Assembly (NCBI GenBank): GCA_946222435.1
Contig: CAMIOJ010000089.1
Coordinates: forward strand, 1 to 8,121
Length of the DNA stretch: 8,121 nt
Direction: 5' to 3'
Origin: an uncultured Micrococcus sp.
GTDB taxonomy: Bacteria; Actinomycetota; Actinomycetes; Actinomycetales; Micrococcaceae
Under the pieces are notes generated by a model. The model did not search any database, was not told the origin of the DNA, and saw only the letters and a list, made by a program, of their open reading frames with translations. Position numbers and translations under genes: made by a program. Shown here in pieces: positions 1 to 5,890 of the stretch. How positions within the stretch are numbered: the stretch's first letter is position 1; each line of letters begins with the position of its first letter.

Positions 1-139
1 GGCTCGGGCTCCCGCTTGCGGTGGCCGCGGGGGTGTTGCTCTCGGCATCCTGTCCGCCGCAGCCGGCCAGTGCGAGCAGCAGGGCCGCGGCGGCCGCGAG
101 GATGCGGGGAGGACGGTGGGTGAGCGGTGGCGAAGTCAC
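1..139 (-). CDS. Lipoprotein, N-terminal part only (gene runs off the window edge)
   Basis: Only the first 46 codons are present. Translation from GTG at 139 gives a classic lipoprotein signal peptide: a short n-region with arginines (R9, R12), an alanine/leucine-rich hydrophobic core (about residues 13-24) and the lipobox L24-A25-G26-C27. A Ser/Thr/Ala/Gly/Asp-rich stretch follows, typical of the flexible tether of an actinobacterial surface lipoprotein. C27 should be lipidated by Lgt after export and the mature protein held on the outer face of the membrane. The GTG overlaps the TGA of the hydrolase gene (GTGA, 4 bases), and an AAAGGAG sequence at 154-148 sits 8 bases upstream, so the start is well supported. 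It is the last visible gene of a three-gene unit. The functional domain is outside the window, so no function can be named; an immunity or anchoring role for the upstream hydrolase is speculation. Confidence 0.85.
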   Translation of the reverse strand, partial: MTSPPLTHRPPRILAAAAALLLALAGCGGQDAESNTPAATASGSPS

Positions 140-2268
140 TTCCGGCGCTCCTTTCCGGTTGCGTCCTGGTAGGCCTCGTCCAGCGAGGCACGAGGGAAGT
201 CCTGCAGTAGGGAGTAGTCCTCCGGATGCTTCCGCAGCGGGTCGCGCTCACCGAAGAAGTTCCTGTCCATGCCGATCTCCGGGTACACCTGATCCTCGTA
301 GAGGACGCCCTGGATGTTCCGCAGGGCCAGGGTATCTCCCTGCAGATAGTCGCTGTGGCCGCCGAAGTCACCGTCGCCTACCACGGACTCGCGGTTCCCG
401 GAGCCGTCGAACCGCACGCCGCTCTCCAGGAGCACGACGTCGTCGAACACCTGGTCCGGACGCGAAGAGCCGGTGACCGAGCCGCCCATGCCGAACATCG
501 TGGTGCCGCCCAGCGCACCCTGGGCCGGTTGGACGGCCTGCGCCATGGCGATCATGTCCTTCGGGTTCTGGATCAGATAGCGCTCCGTGTCCGGGGTGGG
601 CAGAGATTCGGCTGGATCGCCGGAGTCGTCACCCATCGGGCCGTACAGCCGATCGATGCCCTGACCTGGGCCGGCGGGGGCGATGTACACGTGTGCGTCC
701 AGCACCATGCCCCGCTTCTCGCCGCTACCCACCATGGCAGACCCTGCCGAATGGGAGGTCCACACCTTCCGCGGGTCCGTGCCGGCCTCGGCCGTCTGCA
801 GCTCCAGGGCGCGGTCGAACGCCGCCAGCCGCGGCCCTCCCTCCCGGTTGTAGTCGGGGTCCAGATTCGAGGGGACGCCCGGCGGCAGCGCCGTGCCCGC
901 CCAGTAGATGGAGTAGGTACCCAGCGGGGAGTTGCCGTCCATGCGGTCGAGGGCCTCGTTGTAGCCCCGGGTGCTGGCGATCGTGGTGGTGGTGCCCGGG
1001 GTGAAGCCCATGATGTGGCTGGTGTCCCTGGTGAGCTGCCCACGGGCCGTGACGATGGCCCCGAGCCCGGCGGTGTCCACGTAGAGGGTGTCGTAGCCCG
1101 GCTCCAGGCCGCTGTCCGGGTCCGGGTGGTGGGGGCGCCCGTAGGCGTCGTCTGCCTGCTGCAGCCCCCGCAGGACGGTCTCCTTGTCCTCGATCTGCTC
1201 GTCCAGCCTGTTCATCTGTCCCTGGATGCGCAGCCGTTCGCCCTGCCCGCCTGGACCTGGGTGCTCTCCGAGGGACTGCCGCAACGCCTCCCGGCGGGTG
1301 CGCAGGTCCGTGAGTTCCTGCTCCTGGGCCGTCAGCAGCCCCTGCACCGTCACCTGGTTCACACGGCCACGGTCGTTGAACGGCACCCCGTTCATGTTCC
1401 CGAACACACCCGGGTACTGGTACAGCAGCTGCTCCTGTTCGGCCGGGGTGAGCGCGGCCCAGCGCTCGGCCATGCCCTCCACGTCTTCCGGGCGATTGTG
1501 CGGGTCGTGCAGCCGTAGATACTCCTGAACGGCGCGGATCCGGGGGCTGTCGGCGGAGGCGCCCAGGAACTCGTCGCGGGACCGGGTTGCCAGGAACGCC
1601 GCGGCCTGCGGGTTCCGGTCGAGCCACTGTCGGGTCTCCGCCTGGCTCATGCCGGAGAGCAGCATCCAGACGTCGTCGTAGCCCTGGGCGGTCACGTTCC
1701 CGAATGCGCCGCCCCAGTCGAGGCCGTCCGCGCCGCGCTCTCCGCCGGCCGGCAGCTCGTCGGCCTCACCGCCGGAGATGCCGGAGAGCTCGTCCGCGAA
1801 CGTCTGCTGGGCGCTCTCCCAGTCCTGCTCCACCCGGTCGCAGTCCCCATTGAACGCGTCGATCTCCGCGGCGATCCGCGGGGCCTCGTCCTCGGGGGCC
1901 TGCCCGCCGTGAGCGGCCAGGCCTGCCCTCCGCCCGGTCAGCTCGTCGACGCGCCGCTGCAGCTCCTCGGCCGCGTCCGCCAGGGTGCAGGTGGCCCCGT
2001 CCAGGCGGCTCATCGCGGCGGACCAGTCCGCCGTAGGGGCGTCCAGCAGGTCCAGGCCCGAGTGGACCTGCTCGTCAAGGCCGTCCACGTGGAAGCTCGG
2101 GCCGAGGCCGCGCCAGGAGCCGGAGGCGTCGTCGTACAGGGCGTCGAGGTCTGACCCGGATTGGCGCAGCCTCTCGGCCGCGGACCGGGCGCCTGCGGCG
2201 TCCATCTCCACGCGCGGGACCTCCCGGAGCGGCGGCAAAGGCACCATGCGGATCTCGTCCTCACCCAT
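136..2268 (-). CDS. Large DUF1023-type alpha/beta hydrolase with WXG-like helical N-terminus
   Basis: This 710-residue protein has three parts. Residues about 22-165 are predicted helical, with a W52-R53-G54 turn resembling the WXG100/ESX helical hairpin. Residues about 190-310 carry the block that precedes the catalytic domain in actinobacterial DUF1023 (Abhydrolase_8) proteins, including a tryptophan-LTPAEQ segment and GNMNGVPFNDR (about 290-300). Residues about 313-372 are charged and probably coiled-coil. The hydrolase domain spans about 385-660: its nucleophile elbow is S505-H-S507-A-G-S510, with D571 (NPKD) and H638 (GGHSD) as likely triad partners. It probably cleaves an ester or amide bond; the substrate is unknown. 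No signal peptide or membrane segment is seen, so export would need a type VII-like route. The ATG starts one base after the stop of the upstream gene, suggesting translational coupling; M8 is a less likely alternative start. The protein is much longer than a bare DUF1023 domain. Confidence 0.88.
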   Translation of the reverse strand: MGEDEIRMVPLPPLREVPRVEMDAAGARSAAERLRQSGSDLDALYDDASGSWRGLGPSFHVDGLDEQVHSGLDLLDAPTADWSAAMSRLDGATCTLADAAEELQRRVDELTGRRAGLAAHGGQAPEDEAPRIAAEIDAFNGDCDRVEQDWESAQQTFADELSGISGGEADELPAGGERGADGLDWGGAFGNVTAQGYDDVWMLLSGMSQAETRQWLDRNPQAAAFLATRSRDEFLGASADSPRIRAVQEYLRLHDPHNRPEDVEGMAERWAALTPAEQEQLLYQYPGVFGNMNGVPFNDRGRVNQVTVQGLLTAQEQELTDLRTRREALRQSLGEHPGPGGQGERLRIQGQMNRLDEQIEDKETVLRGLQQADDAYGRPHHPDPDSGLEPGYDTLYVDTAGLGAIVTARGQLTRDTSHIMGFTPGTTTTIASTRGYNEALDRMDGNSPLGTYSIYWAGTALPPGVPSNLDPDYNREGGPRLAAFDRALELQTAEAGTDPRKVWTSHSAGSAMVGSGEKRGMVLDAHVYIAPAGPGQGIDRLYGPMGDDSGDPAESLPTPDTERYLIQNPKDMIAMAQAVQPAQGALGGTTMFGMGGSVTGSSRPDQVFDDVVLLESGVRFDGSGNRESVVGDGDFGGHSDYLQGDTLALRNIQGVLYEDQVYPEIGMDRNFFGERDPLRKHPEDYSLLQDFPRASLDEAYQDATGKERRK
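148..154 (-). promoter_or_regulatory. Ribosome binding site of the lipoprotein gene
   Basis: AAAGGAG lies 8 bases before the GTG at 139 and within the last codons (Gly-Lys-Glu) of the hydrolase gene. This is what decides the GTG start, since the lipoprotein has no nearby ATG. Confidence 0.75.
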
Positions 2269-2269
2269 G

Positions 2270-2620
2270 TCAGCGGCCCCCGTCCCCGAGTATCGCGGAC
2301 AGACCGTCCGTGGAGGCCTCGCCGGCCACGGACCGGTCCATGCTCTCGTCCATGCTCACGACCTCCGCCGTCGCCTGGCCCACGCAAGAGGTCTGGTGCA
2401 GCACCGTGGCAGCCGCCCGGAAGGGCAGGTCCCGGTAGCGGTCCCAGAAGGAGGAGAACGCGGCCGCCGCCGCCGGCGCGCCCGTCAGTGCGGAGGACAG
2501 TGCGTCCCCGTGACCTTCCACGTCGGTGGACAGCACCTCCATGTCCTGGCCGGCCAGCATGGCTCCGTTCAGTGCGGCGACGGTGGCCGCCGGCTGCACC
2601 TCGATCCTTGTTCCCCCCAT
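2270..2620 (-). CDS. Small WXG100/EspC-like helical protein
   Basis: This 116-residue protein lacks a signal peptide and is predicted almost wholly helical: an N-terminal helix (about 8-50), an alanine-rich stretch leading into a central F55-S-S-F-W59 segment, and a second helix (about 60-95), ending in a polar tail. The size, the hairpin layout and the central tryptophan resemble type VII secretion targets (WXG100, EspC-like), although the strict WXG triplet and a clear C-terminal YxxxD/E signal are absent. It has one cysteine (C79). The frame stays open back to 2920, but that upstream part is a Pro/Arg-rich translation without coding character. ATG 2620, with GAGGGG 4 bases upstream, is therefore chosen. 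The stop lies one base before the start of the hydrolase gene, so the two are almost certainly cotranscribed and this protein is a plausible partner of the hydrolase. No specific family is recognised with certainty. Confidence 0.7.
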   Translation of the reverse strand: MGGTRIEVQPAATVAALNGAMLAGQDMEVLSTDVEGHGDALSSALTGAPAAAAAFSSFWDRYRDLPFRAAATVLHQTSCVGQATAEVVSMDESMDRSVAGEASTDGLSAILGDGGR

Positions 2621-2624
2621 AGGG

Positions 2625-2630
2625 CCCCTC
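2625..2630 (-). promoter_or_regulatory. Ribosome binding site supporting the short start at 2620
   Basis: GAGGGG lies 4 bases before the ATG at 2620 (6 bases if the GAGG core is counted). It supports starting the small helical protein here, not at the in-frame ATG 300 bases upstream. Confidence 0.5.
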
Positions 2631-2714
2631 GCGTCGATATCCTCCCCGGCGCCCCGTGGCGGTGGCCAGAGGCGCCAGCCGCCGGTCGCGCAGACCGTCG
2701 GTTCTCGCCCGCCA

Positions 2715-2745
2715 ACCTTAGGCAGAGTCTGTCTGGAGTCGGCAA
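2715..2745 (-). promoter_or_regulatory. Possible promoter for the small protein-hydrolase-lipoprotein unit
   Basis: TTGCCG (2745-2740) and TAAGGT (2720-2715) resemble -35 and -10 elements of a housekeeping actinobacterial promoter. The 19-base spacing is longer than ideal. The site lies about 95 bases upstream of the first start codon, in the 321-base gap (2621-2941) between this unit and the symporter gene. Apart from this and the hairpin at 2875-2918, nothing recognisable is seen in that gap. Confidence 0.28.
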
Positions 2746-2874
2746 GGGGTCGTGGACCGCGGAGCACCCCGCCCCTCGACCGCACCTGACCTGCGGCTCT
2801 ACGACTGGCCAGCCAGGCACCGCCCACCCCGGCGTCCGTCTGGCGTCCACGCCGTCCACCCCGCACGCGCACAC

Positions 2875-2918
2875 GCCGCAGGGGCGAAACCGAGTGGGTC
2901 GGCCCCCGCTCCTGCGGC
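2875..2918 (-). terminator. Hairpin downstream of the symporter gene, possible terminator
   Basis: Arms 2875-2886 and 2907-2918 form a 12-position stem with one mismatch (8 bp perfect at the base). A further 4-bp stem (2890-2893 with 2899-2902) closes the loop. It begins 23 bases after the symporter stop codon. No run of U follows, as is common for actinobacterial intrinsic terminators, so termination is inferred from position and stability only. Confidence 0.45.
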
Positions 2919-2941
2919 ATTGAGGTGACGGTGAAGCCTGC

Positions 2942-4507
2942 TCAGCGGCGGGAAGCACCGCGGTCCATCTGGGCCTTGTTCACGATGGCGATGGCCGCCG
3001 TGTCCGGGGCCGAGTCCGCGACCTCGTTCATGGCGTGGTCGGCGTCGCCGGTGCGGGTGAACTCGCCGTGGAGGGACTCCCACAGCGGGGCGTTGTGCAC
3101 GCCGATCGCCTTCGGGTCCAGGACGGGGTCCTTGCCCTCGCGCTTCTGGCGGTCGTAGTCCTTGACCAGGCGGATGGCCACGGGCGAGAGCAGCACCAGG
3201 GCGAGGATGTTGACCCAGGTGTAGAGGCCCACGCCGAAGTCCGCCATGGCCCAGGCGAACCCGGCCTTCTGGGTGGCGCCGAAGACCATGGAGCCGGCCA
3301 GCACGATGTGGGCGATCGCCTCGAGGACCTTCAGGGTGGACTTGCGCTTGACCAGGTACGCCAGGTTGGTGACGGCGTAGAAGTCGAAGGACAGCAGCGT
3401 GGTGAACGCGAACAGGAACACGGCCACCGCCACCAGGGACGGACCGAAGGTCGGGATCACCGAGTCGATGGCGGTCTGGGTCCAGGCCGGGCCCTCCTCC
3501 ACGCCGGGCAGGTTCTCCACGATGGGGGTCTCCCCGTCCGGGCCCATGACGTTGAAGGAGTCCGTGGCGAGGATCATCAGGCCGGTGATGGTGCAGACGA
3601 ACAGGGTGTCCACGTAGGCGGAGAAGCCCTGGGCCAGGCCCTGCTTCACCGGGTGGGTGACGTTCGCGGCGGCCGAGGCCTGGGCGCCGGAGCCGGTGCC
3701 GATCTCGGTGGAGTAGACGGCGCGGCGGATGCCCCAGGCGATCGCGGCGCCCATCATGCCGCCGTAGGCAGAGTCCAGGGCGAAGGCGGAGGTGAAGATC
3801 AGCTGGAACATCGCCGGGACGTGGGTGATGTTGAAAAACACCACGATCAGGCCGACGAGGATGTAGGCGCCGGCCATGAACGGCACGATCAGGCCCACGG
3901 TGCGGCCGAGGCGGTGCATGCCGCCGAACACGATGACCAGGAAGAACGCGGCCATGGCGAGGCCGACCCAGAGCGGGTCCCAGCCCCAGGCCTCAGCGGT
4001 GGCGGCGGTAACGGCGTTGGCCTGGATCTGCGGACCGGTGATGGTGGTGGCGAACACGGTGGCCGCGGCGTAGGCCACGGCCAGCCAGCGCCAGTTCCGA
4101 CCCAGGCCCTCGAGGATGTAGAAGGCCGGTCCGCCGCGGAACTCGCCCTTGACCTTGTGCTTGTACAGCTGGGCGAGGGAGGACTCGGCCACGGCCACGG
4201 GGGCGCCGAGGAACGCGGTGATCCACATCCAGAACAGGGCGCCGGGTCCGCCGACGAACATGGCGGCCGCGACGCCGGCGATGTTGGCGACGCCGATGCG
4301 GCCGCCGAGCGCCATGGCGAAGGCCTCGAAGGAGCTGATGCCGGCCGAGGTGCGCCCGCCGTGGATCAGCTGCCCCACCATGTCTCCGATCAGGCGGAGC
4401 TGGGGGACACCCATCCGGATGGTGAAGTACAGGCCGATGGCCAGGATGATGATCACCATGGGCAACGCCCACATGATCGCGTTCGCAGATTCGATGAATG
4501 ACTGCAT
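2942..4507 (-). CDS. Sodium:alanine/glycine symporter, AGCS family
   Basis: This 521-residue integral membrane protein takes up alanine, glycine or a related small amino acid together with Na+. The AGCS family signature is present and complete at residues 86-101 (GGPGALFWMW followed by ITAFLG). It is preceded by a GVANIAG segment (72-78), and the family's later block appears around 265-310 (STEIGTGSGAQ, then an HPVKQG segment and the YVDTLFVC helix). About ten or eleven hydrophobic segments are visible, with a charged external loop near residues 320-345 and a hydrophilic cytoplasmic tail from about 448. Length is normal for the family. The start is ATG 4507, with TTGAGG 5 bases upstream. An in-frame ATG at 4537 would add ten residues, but those codons (TCT, CTT, GTT) do not fit the G/C-ending usage of the gene. 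The gene stands alone, with spacers of 321 and 377 bases on either side. The exact substrate cannot be told from sequence. Confidence 0.95.
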   Translation of the reverse strand: MQSFIESANAIMWALPMVIIILAIGLYFTIRMGVPQLRLIGDMVGQLIHGGRTSAGISSFEAFAMALGGRIGVANIAGVAAAMFVGGPGALFWMWITAFLGAPVAVAESSLAQLYKHKVKGEFRGGPAFYILEGLGRNWRWLAVAYAAATVFATTITGPQIQANAVTAATAEAWGWDPLWVGLAMAAFFLVIVFGGMHRLGRTVGLIVPFMAGAYILVGLIVVFFNITHVPAMFQLIFTSAFALDSAYGGMMGAAIAWGIRRAVYSTEIGTGSGAQASAAANVTHPVKQGLAQGFSAYVDTLFVCTITGLMILATDSFNVMGPDGETPIVENLPGVEEGPAWTQTAIDSVIPTFGPSLVAVAVFLFAFTTLLSFDFYAVTNLAYLVKRKSTLKVLEAIAHIVLAGSMVFGATQKAGFAWAMADFGVGLYTWVNILALVLLSPVAIRLVKDYDRQKREGKDPVLDPKAIGVHNAPLWESLHGEFTRTGDADHAMNEVADSAPDTAAIAIVNKAQMDRGASRR

Positions 4508-4512
4508 GGAAA

Positions 4513-4518
4513 CCTCAA
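4513..4518 (-). promoter_or_regulatory. Ribosome binding site that decides the symporter start
   Basis: TTGAGG lies 5 bases before ATG 4507. The alternative ATG at 4537 has an AAGG only 4 bases upstream and introduces atypical T-ending codons, so the downstream start is preferred. Confidence 0.5.
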
Positions 4519-4540
4519 GGTCGATGACAGAGCACATAGG

Positions 4541-4563
4541 ACCTTAGGGCGACCTGAGTCACA
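4541..4563 (-). promoter_or_regulatory. Possible -10 element with an adjoining CRP-like half site, symporter leader
   Basis: TAAGGT (4546-4541) is a plausible -10 hexamer, the same hexamer proposed upstream of the small helical protein; no good -35 is seen. Immediately upstream, TGTGA-N6-TCGCC (4563-4548) matches one half of the CRP/GlxR consensus (TGTGA-N6-TCACA) perfectly and the other half in three of five positions. If this promoter is real, the ATG at 4537 falls at or before the transcript start, which again favours ATG 4507. Weak evidence throughout. Confidence 0.2.
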
Positions 4564-4618
4564 CCCGCGAGGTTTGATCTGCGGTCCGTTCAGAATGCGT
4601 TGGTCCGGGGCTTGCCGG

Positions 4619-4632
4619 GGTGACGGATCACC
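4619..4632. repeat. Short perfect inverted repeat in the symporter leader
   Basis: GGTGA and TCACC flank a 4-base loop. It could be a small operator or a leader hairpin. With 5-bp arms in DNA this rich in GC, chance is a fair explanation. Confidence 0.25.
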
Positions 4633-4684
4633 AGGCTCGGTGCGTCCTTCCTTATCGCCGACTGACCAGTTCCGACGTCCAGCG

Positions 4685-4819
4685 TCACAGGCGACGCCGG
4701 CACAGGCTGCGCAGCGCCACCCGTGCCGGCATCTCATAGGCCACCGTGAGCCAGACCGGTCCCACCACGGTCAGCCCCGCCCAGGTCCCTCCGGCGACGG
4801 GCGAGAGGTCATGCCGCAT
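4685..4819 (-). CDS. Possible small membrane protein, 44 residues, hypothetical
   Basis: An ORF from ATG 4819 to TGA 4685 encodes 44 residues. There is a polar N-terminus (MRHDLSP), a hydrophobic stretch of about 18 residues (TWAGLTVVGPVWLTVAY, residues about 13-30) long enough for one membrane helix, and a basic C-terminal tail ending in RRRL. About 38 of 44 codons end in G or C, in line with real genes here, and no other annotated gene overlaps it. Against it, no Shine-Dalgarno sequence is visible before the ATG and no family is recognised. It lies between the importer operon and the symporter, downstream of a likely terminator. It could be a true small protein, the remnant of a longer gene, or chance. 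Confidence 0.33.
   Translation of the reverse strand: MRHDLSPVAGGTWAGLTVVGPVWLTVAYEMPARVALRSLCRRRL
4696..4730. repeat. 8-bp inverted repeat enclosing a 10-bp palindrome
   Basis: GCCGGCAC (4696-4703) is perfectly complementary to GTGCCGGC (4723-4730). The 19-base interval contains the palindrome GCTGCGCAGC. It overlaps the end of the possible 44-residue ORF and lies about 190 bases before the symporter start. It may act as a second terminator for leftward transcription or as a regulator site; no U-tract follows. Confidence 0.4.
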
Positions 4820-4865
4820 GGTGACGTACCAGCCGAGGACCCTGACGGTCCAGCTCCAGGTACGC

Positions 4866-4884
4866 GCGGCCGGGCGGGGGCCGC
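4866..4884 (-). terminator. GC hairpin at the end of the osmoprotectant importer operon
   Basis: GCGGCC (4884-4879 as transcribed) and GGCCGC (4871-4866) form a perfect 6-bp stem around a 7-base loop. The stem starts directly after the TAA stop of the binding-protein gene. All six pairs are G-C. There is no U-tract, as is common in high-GC actinobacteria, so a terminator role is inferred from position. Confidence 0.45.
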
Positions 4885-5868
4885 TTAGATCAGGCCCTTC
4901 TCCTTGAGCCACGCGCCGGCGACCTCTCCGGGCTGCTTCTTCTGCTCGCCGGAGTTCTCCGCGTTCATGGCCATGAGGTCCTCGGTGGTGAGGACCTCCT
5001 GCACGGACTCCACGGCCGCGCGGATCTCGTCCGAGACCTTGTCCTTCGCCATGAGCGGGACAATGTTCTGCGGGGTCACCATCCCCTCGGGGTCCTCGAG
5101 CGGCACGAAACCGTTCTCCCGGATGGCCGGGGTGGTGGAGAAGATGTTCGCCAGGTCCACGTCCCCGTCCTTGAGGGCCTTGACGGTGAGGGGTCCGCCG
5201 CCGTCGCTGATGGGGGTGAACTCCATCTTGTCCGCGGGCACGCCGTAGACGGACTCGACCCGGGCCAGGCCGGCGCCGTAGTCGCGCTGGTTCATCTCCG
5301 GCGGGCCGCCCACGCGGATCGTGCCGCTGTAGTCCTTCAGGTCCGTGTAGGAGGAGATGCCGTTCTCCTTCGCCCACTCCCCGGTGGCGCACCAGGTGTC
5401 CTTGTTCTCCGCCTCGGCCATCGCGAGGGCCTGCATGCCCTGCGGCAGGGCGCTGGCCAGGGCGTCGTACACCTCGTCTGGGCTCGAGGCCTCGACCTCC
5501 TTGTCGTAGAAGGCCAGCAGGTTGCCGGTGTACTCGCCGATCAGGTCGATGGAGCCGTCCTCGAGGGCGCCGAGGTAGACCTCGCGGGAGCCGATCTGCA
5601 TCTTCCGCTCGACCGTCATGCCCTTGGCCTCGAGGATCTGGGCGTAGAGCTCGCCGATGATCTCGGACTCCGGGAAGTTGGCCGAGCCGACGCGGACGGT
5701 GCCGCCGCCCTCGCCCGACCCGCCGGAGCCGGAGCCGGAGCCCTGTCCCCCGCCGTCGGAGGACAGGGGGTCCCCGCCGCACGCGGCGAGCAGGGGCGCC
5801 CCGGCGAGCAGGCCGATGACGGCACGGCGGCGCAGGAGTGGGTCCGGGGTGTGGTGGGTGGCAGCCAT
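4885..5868 (-). CDS. Osmoprotectant ABC transporter substrate-binding lipoprotein (OsmF/ProX type)
   Basis: This 327-residue extracytoplasmic binding protein delivers a compatible solute (glycine betaine, choline, carnitine or similar) to the permeases encoded just upstream. The signal peptide has an arginine cluster (R13-R15) and a lipobox L27-A28-A29-C30, so the mature protein is lipid-anchored at C30; the arginines before the hydrophobic core could also suit the Tat route. A Gly/Ser linker (about 37-56) precedes the OpuAC-type domain. That domain has family hallmarks: GSANFPESEIIGE (61-73), GSREVYLGALEDG (93-105), EYTGN (112-116, whose tyrosine is a candidate ligand contact) and SDGGGPLTVKALKDGDVDLA (221-240). 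Length is normal. ATG 5868 has AAAGGA 8 bases upstream and lies 22 bases after the preceding permease stop. The exact ligand cannot be told by eye. Confidence 0.95.
   Translation of the reverse strand: MAATHHTPDPLLRRRAVIGLLAGAPLLAACGGDPLSSDGGGQGSGSGSGGSGEGGGTVRVGSANFPESEIIGELYAQILEAKGMTVERKMQIGSREVYLGALEDGSIDLIGEYTGNLLAFYDKEVEASSPDEVYDALASALPQGMQALAMAEAENKDTWCATGEWAKENGISSYTDLKDYSGTIRVGGPPEMNQRDYGAGLARVESVYGVPADKMEFTPISDGGGPLTVKALKDGDVDLANIFSTTPAIRENGFVPLEDPEGMVTPQNIVPLMAKDKVSDEIRAAVESVQEVLTTEDLMAMNAENSGEQKKQPGEVAGAWLKEKGLI
5725..5742. repeat. In-frame hexanucleotide repeat in the lipoprotein linker
   Basis: Three perfect copies of GGAGCC (plus strand) encode alternating Gly-Ser in the linker between the lipidated cysteine and the binding domain. 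Gain or loss of a unit would change linker length by two residues without a frameshift. Confidence 0.6.
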
Positions 5869-5876
5869 GGCAGCCG

Positions 5877-5882
5877 TCCTTT
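5877..5882 (-). promoter_or_regulatory. Ribosome binding site of the binding-protein gene
   Basis: AAAGGA lies 8 bases before ATG 5868. Together with the 22-base gap it gives the last gene of the operon its own translation start, which may let the binding protein be made in excess over the permeases. Confidence 0.65.
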
Positions 5883-5890
5883 CGTGGGGG

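Noticed and set aside
226..1518. Plus-strand open frame of 430 codons opposite the hydrolase gene
   Set aside because: Shadow frame: no recognisable motif, and it is antisense to a gene with an intact nucleophile elbow and family motifs.
2621..2920. In-frame upstream extension of the small helical protein to an ATG at 2920 (216 residues)
   Set aside because: The extra 100 residues are Pro/Arg/Gly-rich without domain character and overlap the hairpin downstream of the symporter gene. A ribosome binding site fits the ATG at 2620.
3035..4501. Plus-strand open frame of 488 codons opposite the symporter gene
   Set aside because: Its translation is a low-complexity Gly/His/Asp/Glu/Val mixture, typical of the antisense of a high-GC membrane-protein gene. 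The minus strand carries the complete AGCS signature.
4508..4620. Glycine riboswitch before the symporter (fragments such as CAAACC and ACTCAGG)
   Set aside because: Glycine aptamers do precede some AGCS genes, but the 5' GGAGAG partner of the CUCUCAGG strand and the CCGAAGG core are absent and the paired elements cannot be drawn. A covariance-model scan of 4508-4720 would settle it.
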